The notes beneath the pieces are model-generated. The model worked only from the letters and a program-made list of their open reading frames with translations. It was not told where the DNA came from and made no database searches. A DNA stretch of 64,000 nucleotides from Mycolicibacterium senegalense. Lineage in GTDB: Bacteria; Actinomycetota; Actinomycetes; Mycobacteriales; Mycobacteriaceae. Below, piece after piece: positions 58,248 to 64,000 of the stretch. The stretch's first letter is position 1, and each line of letters starts with the position of its first letter. Where the stretch lies: assembly GCF_019645875.1 (NCBI RefSeq), contig NZ_CP081000.1, forward strand, positions 3,658,001-3,722,000. Direction: 5' to 3'. A program made the position numbers and the translations under genes.

Positions 58248-60116
58248 CTAAGCGGCGGTCTGATGCTGGACGAGCCGGGTCAGCTCGGCCGCCCGCAACT
58301 GTTCGAGCCGCACCGCCGGCGCCCCCAGTTGTTCGGCCAGTTGCCCGGCCAATCCCAGTCGCACGAACGAGGTTTCACAATCGACCACCACGGCGGCGGC
58401 GTCTTCGGCCACCAACGCGGCCGCAGCTCGGCTGGTACGGCCCAGCGGATCCGGCCCCCCGGTGGCGCGGCCGTCGGTGAGCACCACCACCAGGCTGCGC
58501 CGGGCGCGGTCGCGGGCCTTCTCCCGGACAACGAGATCCCGCGCGGCCATCAGGCCCTGGGCCAGCGGGGTCTTGCCGCCGGTATCGAACCGGGCCAGCC
58601 GACGACTGGCGATGTGCACCGACGTGGTGGGCGGCAACAGCACCCGCGCCTCCTGCCGGCGGAAGGTGATCACCGCGACCTTGTCCCGACGCTGATAGGC
58701 GTCCCGTAGCAGCGACAGCGTGGCGCCGGTGACCGCAGACATCCGGTCGCGGGCGGCCATGGATCCGGAGGCGTCGACGACGAAGATCACCAGATTGCCT
58801 TCGCGGCCTTCACGAACCGCGCGTCGAATGTCTTCGGGGCGGGGACGTGGCAGGCCGGCGCGCTGCTGGCGGCCGGCGGTGGCCAGCAGCGTGGCGAACA
58901 TGTGCAGACCGTGTCCGGCACCGGGTTCCGCGGTCGCAGCGATGGGCGTCCCGGTGCGATTGCGGGCCCGCGAACGCCGTCCCGGCGCCCCTTCGCCGAC
59001 CCCGGGCACCACCAGCGCCCTGGTCCGGAACACTGCCGCGGGTGGAGCGCTGGGACGGGTCGAGGACTTCGAATTGCCCTGTGCCGGCTGTCCTTCCGCA
59101 CCCGGGTCAGTGCCGCCGCCGGGCGGATCGAAGTCCGGGTCGAAGTCCGGATCCGGCTCGCACTCGGCTTCCGACCGGGCCGCCGACTCCCCTGCCTGCT
59201 GCATGGCCTCTTCGAGGCGTTCGGGATCCAGCCCCGGATCGTCGAACGGATCGCGGCGCCGCCGGTGCGGCAGGGCCAGTTCGGCGGCCACCCGGATGTC
59301 CTCTTCGGCCACGGTGCCGGCACCACGCCAGGCGGCGTGGGCAACGGCGGTGCGCGCCACCACCAGATCGGCCCGCATCCCGTCGACGTCGAATGCCGCG
59401 CACAGCGCGGCGATCCGGCGAAGTTCGCTGTCGGGCAGCACCACCGAGCCGATCGCGGCGCGTGCGGCGGCGATCCGGTCAGCCAGTTCAGCATCAGCGG
59501 CGGCGTGGCGATCGACGAACGATCGCGGGTCGGACTCGAACGCCATCCTGGCCCGGATCACCTCGACACGGACGTCGACATCACGGGAGGCAGCCACGTC
59601 CACCGTCAGCCCGAATCGGTCGAGCAGCTGTGGACGCAGCTCGCCTTCCTCCGGGTTCATCGTGCCGATCAGCACGAACCGGGACTCGTGCGAGTGCGAA
59701 ATCCCTTCGCGCTCAACATGTACCCGCCCCATTGCCGCGGCATCGAGCAGCACGTCGACCAGGTGGTCGTGCAGCAGGTTGACCTCGTCGACGTAGAGCA
59801 CACCGCCGTGCGCGCGGGCCAGCAGGCCCGGCGAGAAGGCGTGTTCGCCGTCGCGGAGCACCTTCTGCAGGTCCAGTGAACCGACGACCCGGTCCTCGGT
59901 CGCACCGATCGGCAGTTCCACGAGCCGGGCATCTTCATCGACCGCCGACAACACCGCGGCCAGGCCGCGGACCGCCGTCGATTTCGCCGTCCCCTTCTCG
60001 CCGCGGATCAGCACGCCGCCGATCTCGGGGTGAACCGCGCACAGCAGCAGGGCCAGCCGCAGCCGGTCCTGGCCCACCAGGGCACTGAACGGGTAGGTGT
60101 GGGTCTGTGCCGTCAT
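58248..60116 (-). CDS. magnesium/cobalt chelatase I-D fusion-like AAA+ protein
   Basis: This 622-residue protein (Rv2850c homologue) joins an AAA+ ChlI/BchI-like module with Walker A GEKGTAKS (residues 39-46), [16 protein letters not shown] (Walker B) and a sensor region to an acidic Pro-rich linker (~310-380). A C-terminal VWA domain has the MIDAS motif [12 protein letters not shown] 60116 is preferred over 60161. There is no bacteriochlorophyll pathway here; location beside cobO/cobB suggests a partner for CobN-type cobalt chelatase in corrin synthesis. Confidence 0.85.
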   Translation of the reverse strand: MTAQTHTYPFSALVGQDRLRLALLLCAVHPEIGGVLIRGEKGTAKSTAVRGLAAVLSAVDEDARLVELPIGATEDRVVGSLDLQKVLRDGEHAFSPGLLARAHGGVLYVDEVNLLHDHLVDVLLDAAAMGRVHVEREGISHSHESRFVLIGTMNPEEGELRPQLLDRFGLTVDVAASRDVDVRVEVIRARMAFESDPRSFVDRHAAADAELADRIAAARAAIGSVVLPDSELRRIAALCAAFDVDGMRADLVVARTAVAHAAWRGAGTVAEEDIRVAAELALPHRRRRDPFDDPGLDPERLEEAMQQAGESAARSEAECEPDPDFDPDFDPPGGGTDPGAEGQPAQGNSKSSTRPSAPPAAVFRTRALVVPGVGEGAPGRRSRARNRTGTPIAATAEPGAGHGLHMFATLLATAGRQQRAGLPRPRPEDIRRAVREGREGNLVIFVVDASGSMAARDRMSAVTGATLSLLRDAYQRRDKVAVITFRRQEARVLLPPTTSVHIASRRLARFDTGGKTPLAQGLMAARDLVVREKARDRARRSLVVVLTDGRATGGPDPLGRTSRAAAALVAEDAAAVVVDCETSFVRLGLAGQLAEQLGAPAVRLEQLRAAELTRLVQHQTAA

Positions 60117-60150
60117 CAGATGGCCGCCATCGGGAAGGCTCGCTCTCGGG

Positions 60151-60600
60151 TCATCCGGCACGCACCATCGGCACGTGCGGGATTCCGTCGTCGAGGAATT
60201 CGTCGCCGTCGCGGACGAATCCGTGCCGGCCGTACATGTCGATCAGATAGGTCTGGGCGTTGATGTGGCACGGATAGTCGCCGACTTCCGCCAGGGCCGC
60301 CTGCATCAGCCGGGTGGTGTGCCCGTTGCCCCGGGCACTGCGCTTGGTGCACACCCGGCCGATCCGGAACGCCTTCTCACCGCCGGGATGCTCCTCCATC
60401 AGGCGTAGCGTCGAAATGACTTCTCCATCAGGGCTTTCCAGCCAGAAATGGCGAGTCTCGGCGAGCAGGTCCCGGCCGTCGAGCTCCGGGTAGGGAGTTG
60501 CCTGCTCCACTACGAACACCTCGACACGAAGCTTCAGCAGCTCGTAAAGCGTTGGTACGTCGAGGTCTTTGGCCCAGCTGCGGCGTAGTGCGACCGTCAT
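60151..60600 (-). CDS. GNAT family N-acetyltransferase
   Basis: This 149-residue protein (Rv2851c homologue) has the GNAT fold. The acetyl-CoA-binding motif A is [20 protein letters not shown] (Arg/Gly-x-Gly). [27 protein letters not shown] at the start is the ElaA-type N-terminal region. It is cytosolic; the acceptor is unknown. It lies between mqo and the chelatase-like gene, all on the same strand with short gaps. Confidence 0.9.
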   Translation of the reverse strand: MTVALRRSWAKDLDVPTLYELLKLRVEVFVVEQATPYPELDGRDLLAETRHFWLESPDGEVISTLRLMEEHPGGEKAFRIGRVCTKRSARGNGHTTRLMQAALAEVGDYPCHINAQTYLIDMYGRHGFVRDGDEFLDDGIPHVPMVRAG

Positions 60601-60613
60601 CCGCCAGCTCCGG

Positions 60614-62116
60614 TCACGCAGTCACAGGGGCGTCCAGCTTGAGCGCCTTGGTCCCCCATGCCCAGACCTCCTCGAACAGGCCGGGCTCGTCGGACAACTT
60701 GGTGCCCAGCGACGGCACCATCTCCTTGAGTTTGGGCAGCCAGCTCTGGTAGCGGTCGGTGAAGCAGCGCTCCAGCACGTCGAGCATCGCGGGCACCGCG
60801 GTGGAGGCGCCCGGCGAGGCGCCCAGTAGGCCGGCGATGCTGCCGTCGGCGGCCGTCAGCACGGTGGTGCCGAACTCCAGCACACCGCCCGCCCCCTTGC
60901 GCCGGATCACCTGCACTCGCTGGCCGGCGATGTCCAGCTCCCAGTCGGAATCGACTGCGCTGGGCGCGAATTCGCGCAAGGTGTCGACCCGCGCAGCCTC
61001 ACTGAGCAGAAGCTGACCGACGAGGTAGTTGACCAGACCCATTTCGGTGAGCCCGACCCCGAGCATGGACATGATGTTGTTGGGCTTGACCGACAGCGGC
61101 AGGTCGGTGAACTTGCCCTGCTTGAGGAACTTCGGCGTCCAGCCCGCGAACGGGCCGAACAACAGCCAGGACTTGCCGTTGATCACGCGAGTGTCCAGGT
61201 GCGGCACCGACATCGGCGGGGCACCCAGCGGCGGAAGTCCGTACACCTTGGCCTGATGGCCGGCGGTCAGCGCCTGGTTGTCGGTCCGCAGGAACGCGCC
61301 GCCCACCGGGAACCCGCCGAACCCCTTGGCCTCCGGAATGCCCGATTTCTGCAGCAGCGGCAGTGCACCGCCGCCGGCGCCGACGAACACGAACTTGGCA
61401 TTGAACTTGCGCTTCCCACCGGTGCGCCGGTTGGTCACCTTGAGCGTCCAACTGCCGTCGGATTCCTTGTGCAGGTTGCGCACCTCGTGACCGAACAGGG
61501 TGTTCATGCCGCGCTGCGCGGTGAAGCCGATCAACTGGCGCGAGAGCGCGCCGAAATCCACGTCGGTGCCGTGCTGCGACCAGTTCAACCCGACCGGGTC
61601 CGAGAAATCCCGCTTGGCGGCCATGAACGGCAACCGGCGGGCGAATTCGTCCTTGTCGTCGATGAACTCCATCGAGGCGAACAGCGGATTGCCCACCAGT
61701 GCCTCGTAGCGACGCTTGAGGTAGTCGACGTTGCCGGCCCCGTGTACGAAACTGACGTGCGGGATCGGGTTGAGGAAGCCGCGCACGTCGGGCAGCACGC
61801 CGTTCTCGGCCGCGTAGGCCCAGAACTGCCGAGAGACCTGGAACTGCTCGTTGACGTTGATGGCCTTGGTGGTGTCGATGGACCCGTCCGACTTTTCGGG
61901 CGTGTAGTTCAGCTCACACAGCGCCGAGTGCCCGGTACCGGCGTTGTTCCAGGGGTCGCTGCTCTCGGCTGCGGCGCCGTCGAGCCGCTCGATCATGGTG
62001 ATGGACCAGTCGGGCTCCAGCAGCCGGATCAGAGCGCCGAGGGTCGCGCTCATGATGCCGGCTCCAACCAGAACGACGTCGGTCTTCTCGGTCGTACCCA
62101 CGTTTGCCTCAGCCAC
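60614..62116 (-). CDS. mqo: malate:quinone oxidoreductase
   Basis: This 500-residue membrane-associated FAD enzyme (Rv2852c, 493 aa) oxidises malate to oxaloacetate and reduces menaquinone. The N-terminal FAD motif is [20 protein letters not shown]. The conserved [22 protein letters not shown] and [20 protein letters not shown] blocks are intact. A 252-bp gap to the divergent hydrolase gene contains its promoter. It provides a membrane route in the TCA cycle. Confidence 0.96.
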   Translation of the reverse strand: MAEANVGTTEKTDVVLVGAGIMSATLGALIRLLEPDWSITMIERLDGAAAESSDPWNNAGTGHSALCELNYTPEKSDGSIDTTKAINVNEQFQVSRQFWAYAAENGVLPDVRGFLNPIPHVSFVHGAGNVDYLKRRYEALVGNPLFASMEFIDDKDEFARRLPFMAAKRDFSDPVGLNWSQHGTDVDFGALSRQLIGFTAQRGMNTLFGHEVRNLHKESDGSWTLKVTNRRTGGKRKFNAKFVFVGAGGGALPLLQKSGIPEAKGFGGFPVGGAFLRTDNQALTAGHQAKVYGLPPLGAPPMSVPHLDTRVINGKSWLLFGPFAGWTPKFLKQGKFTDLPLSVKPNNIMSMLGVGLTEMGLVNYLVGQLLLSEAARVDTLREFAPSAVDSDWELDIAGQRVQVIRRKGAGGVLEFGTTVLTAADGSIAGLLGASPGASTAVPAMLDVLERCFTDRYQSWLPKLKEMVPSLGTKLSDEPGLFEEVWAWGTKALKLDAPVTA

Positions 62117-62368
62117 CCTGATCGCTAGTCCTTTGTATTGCGCGGCCCGTCCTCGTCGACGGCTTTCTTGTTATGCCCAGGTTATCGCGCCGCGAATCCC
62201 CGTTGGCCAGGCATGGTAGTGCGATCCGTCACCCGGACCCGATCCGCGGGCCGGGCACGAACATCCCCGATGAGGTTGCTGACCGATTCGAGGACAACCG
62301 GAGGGAACCCTCCGCATCCCCGCGCAGGCAGACCCTACTTCCGTTCGGCCCGCAGTTAGGGTGGAACC
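62117..62368. promoter_or_regulatory. divergent mqo / hydrolase intergenic region
   Basis: This 252-bp gap has no conserved ORF. The mqo side is relatively AT-rich (62127-62190), with CATAAC-like -10 candidates on the minus strand. No clear palindrome or riboswitch was found. Confidence 0.35.
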
Positions 62369-63400
62369 GTGACGTCACGGGAGCCCGAGTGGGAGCCGGA
62401 TGTATTACCGGGGTTCTGGCAGCACACCATCGATGCCGGACCCGATCCCGACGGCGAGGGTGACCTGGTCGCCACACTCGTGCGGCGAGGCCCGGCCGAG
62501 CCGGCATCAGACGAGACGGGCCACGCCGTGCTGGCATTGCACGGCTACACCGACTACTTTTTCCACACCGAACTCGCCGACCGGTTCGCCGACCGCGGGT
62601 TCTCGTTCTACGCGTTGGACCTGCCCAAGTGCGGGCGGTCCCGCCACGACGGGCAGACCCCCCACTTCACCACCGATCTGGCGCGCTACGACACCGAACT
62701 GGAAAAGGCCCTCGCCGTCATCGCCGCCGACACCGGCAACGCCACAGTGTGCCTGTACGGCCATTCCGCGGGCGGGCTGATCCTCACCTTGTTCGCCGAC
62801 CGTCTTCGCCGCAGCGGCCGGCTGGCCGCCCATCACGTCGGCGGGCTGGTGCTCAACAGTCCGTTCTTCGACCTGCACGGACCGGCGATTCTGCGCACCG
62901 CGCCCACATCGGCCGCCCTGATCGCCTTGGCTCGGCTGCGCAAGCTCTCGGTGGTCCGCAAACCCACCGAGGGTGGTTACGGCACGACGCTGCACCGCGA
63001 CTACGGCGGCGAGTTCGACTACAACCTGGAGTGGAAGCCGTTGGGAGGCTTCCCCGTCACCTTCGGATGGATCAACGCGATCCGGCGCGGACAGGCCAGG
63101 CTGCATCGCGGTTTGGATGTCGGCGTACCGAATCTGATCCTGCGGTCCGACCGTAGCGTGACCGAAACTTCCGATCCCGCAGCGATGCAGCGCGGTGACG
63201 CCGTCCTCGACGTCCGCCAGATCGCGCGGTGGTCCGGTTGCGTCGGCAACCACACCACGATGGCGCCCATCCCCGACGCCAAACACGATGTCTTCCTGTC
63301 GGTCGCCGACGCCCGGGCGGCGGCCTACCGCGAGCTCGATCGCTGGCTCGATTACTACCTGAGCCAACAAACCCGGCCGAGCACAACACCTTCCGGATAG
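62369..63400 (+). CDS. alpha/beta hydrolase (Rv2854 homologue)
   Basis: This 343-residue protein starts at GTG 62369. It is a serine hydrolase of the monoacylglycerol-lipase-like (Hydrolase_4) type: oxyanion region LALHGYTDYFFHTELAD, nucleophile elbow LYGHSAGGLI and C-terminal His in PDAKHDVFLS. There is no signal peptide. It lies 9 bp before mtr, as in M. tuberculosis, so they may be co-transcribed. The natural ester substrate is unknown. Confidence 0.88.
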   Translation: MTSREPEWEPDVLPGFWQHTIDAGPDPDGEGDLVATLVRRGPAEPASDETGHAVLALHGYTDYFFHTELADRFADRGFSFYALDLPKCGRSRHDGQTPHFTTDLARYDTELEKALAVIAADTGNATVCLYGHSAGGLILTLFADRLRRSGRLAAHHVGGLVLNSPFFDLHGPAILRTAPTSAALIALARLRKLSVVRKPTEGGYGTTLHRDYGGEFDYNLEWKPLGGFPVTFGWINAIRRGQARLHRGLDVGVPNLILRSDRSVTETSDPAAMQRGDAVLDVRQIARWSGCVGNHTTMAPIPDAKHDVFLSVADARAAAYRELDRWLDYYLSQQTRPSTTPSG

Positions 63401-63409
63401 GGAGCGCAC

Positions 63410-64000
63410 ATGGAGCACTACGACCTGACGATCATCGGGACCGGCTCGGGCAACAGCATTCTCGACGAGCGCTACGCCGGCAAGAAGGTCGCGATCTGCG
63501 AACAGGGCACCTTCGGCGGCACCTGCCTCAACGTCGGCTGTATCCCCACCAAGATGTTCGTCTACGCCGCCGACGTGGCTGCCGCGATCAAGGATTCAGC
63601 CAGGTACGGCATCGATTCCCGCGTCGACAAGATTCGTTGGCCGGACATCGTGTCCCGGGTGTTCGGCCGCATCGATCCGATCGCTGCCGGCGGCGAGGAC
63701 TACCGCCGCAACGACCCGCACATCACGGTGTACGCCAGCCACACCCGGTTCGGGCCCAAGACCGCCGACGGCCGCTACACGCTGCGCACCGAGGCCGGTG
63801 ACGAATTTAGCAGCGACCAGGTGGTGATCGCGGCCGGGTCCCGCGCCTACGTCCCTCCGGCCATCGTGGACTGCGGTGTGACGTACTACACCAGTGACGA
63901 CATCATGCGAATCCCTGAACTCCCCGAGCACCTGGTGATCGTCGGCGGCGGATTCGTCTCCGCCGAGTTCGCCCACGTGTTCTCGGCACTCGGCGTGCGG
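63410..64000 (+). CDS. mtr: mycothione reductase (3' partial)
   Basis: The first 197 residues are present (Rv2855 homologue, about 459 aa when complete); the window ends in the NAD(P)H-binding region. The FAD motif IIGTGSGNSI and the redox-active disulfide CLNVGC (Cys39, Cys44) are intact, followed by ASxAYVPP-type and VVIAAGSR blocks and IVGGGFVSAEFAHVFSALG at the cut. The enzyme keeps mycothiol reduced with NADPH. ATG 63410 has GGAG at 63401-63404. Confidence 0.95.
   Translation, partial: MEHYDLTIIGTGSGNSILDERYAGKKVAICEQGTFGGTCLNVGCIPTKMFVYAADVAAAIKDSARYGIDSRVDKIRWPDIVSRVFGRIDPIAAGGEDYRRNDPHITVYASHTRFGPKTADGRYTLRTEAGDEFSSDQVVIAAGSRAYVPPAIVDCGVTYYTSDDIMRIPELPEHLVIVGGGFVSAEFAHVFSALGVR

Overview
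This 64 kb window is chromosomal DNA from a fast-growing mycobacterium. GC content is high, GTG starts and ATGA/GTGA stop-start overlaps are common, and most genes follow the order of the M. tuberculosis stretch Rv2763c-Rv2855 (dfrA to mtr). The class A beta-lactamase at 21828-22712 matches my memory of BlaF from Mycobacterium fortuitum, which points to the M. fortuitum complex (Mycolicibacterium). The species is an inference from memory, not a search result.

Layout. (1) 1-2.6 kb is an accessory patch. It holds a 5'-truncated ESX/WXG-type polymorphic toxin whose C-terminal tip looks like a CD38-type ADP-ribosyl cyclase/NAD glycohydrolase, broken by a frameshift at a G7 run. A probable immunity gene, a remnant of a type I restriction HsdR subunit and a damaged lipoprotein gene follow. 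(2) 2.7-11.4 kb holds a DUF4239 membrane protein, a TetR-DUF1214-sulfotransferase operon with a perfect operator, and a divergent GntR / proline iminopeptidase + APC permease unit with nested palindromes. A YcaQ-like DNA glycosylase and a 34-bp tandem repeat follow. (3) 11.5-18.9 kb holds thyA-dfrA, a dienelactone hydrolase, a CitE-like lyase, the dapB operon and a META-domain lipoprotein. (4) 18.9-28.5 kb holds aldR/ald, a GXWXG protein, an HspX-like small heat-shock protein, blaF, and ribF-rpsO-lppU-gpsI-pepR. (5) 28.5-38.3 kb holds an MntR/SirR regulator, ssuD-sfnB for organosulfur use, Rv2795c-pptT-truB, Rv2799/Rv2800 homologues, DUF1802/DUF2277 genes and echA16. The M. tuberculosis island that includes its CRISPR-Cas locus is absent at this junction. 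(6) 38.3-41.8 kb holds an lppV-metalloprotease-WXG trio (Rv2796c-Rv2798c homologues) and a MerR/methyltransferase pair. (7) 41.8-49.6 kb is the translation-factor operon rimP-nusA-ylxR-infB-rbfA-cnpB-dinF. (8) 49.7-64 kb holds Rv2843/Rv2844 homologues, proS, a pterin dehydratase-VOC fusion, the cobalamin/siroheme cluster (chelatase-cobO-cobB-cysG) leading to efpA, a GNAT, mqo, a monoacylglycerol-lipase-like hydrolase and the start of mtr.

Most of the window is core metabolism and translation. The unusual parts are the toxin/immunity patch at the left edge, the ESX-like metalloprotease trio near 39-40 kb, several clear operator palindromes, and a dispersed ~70-bp hairpin repeat present three times. 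No tRNA, rRNA, insertion sequence or CRISPR array was recognised. No gene-free stretch exceeds 300 bp; the longest (289 bp) is the leader of gpsI.
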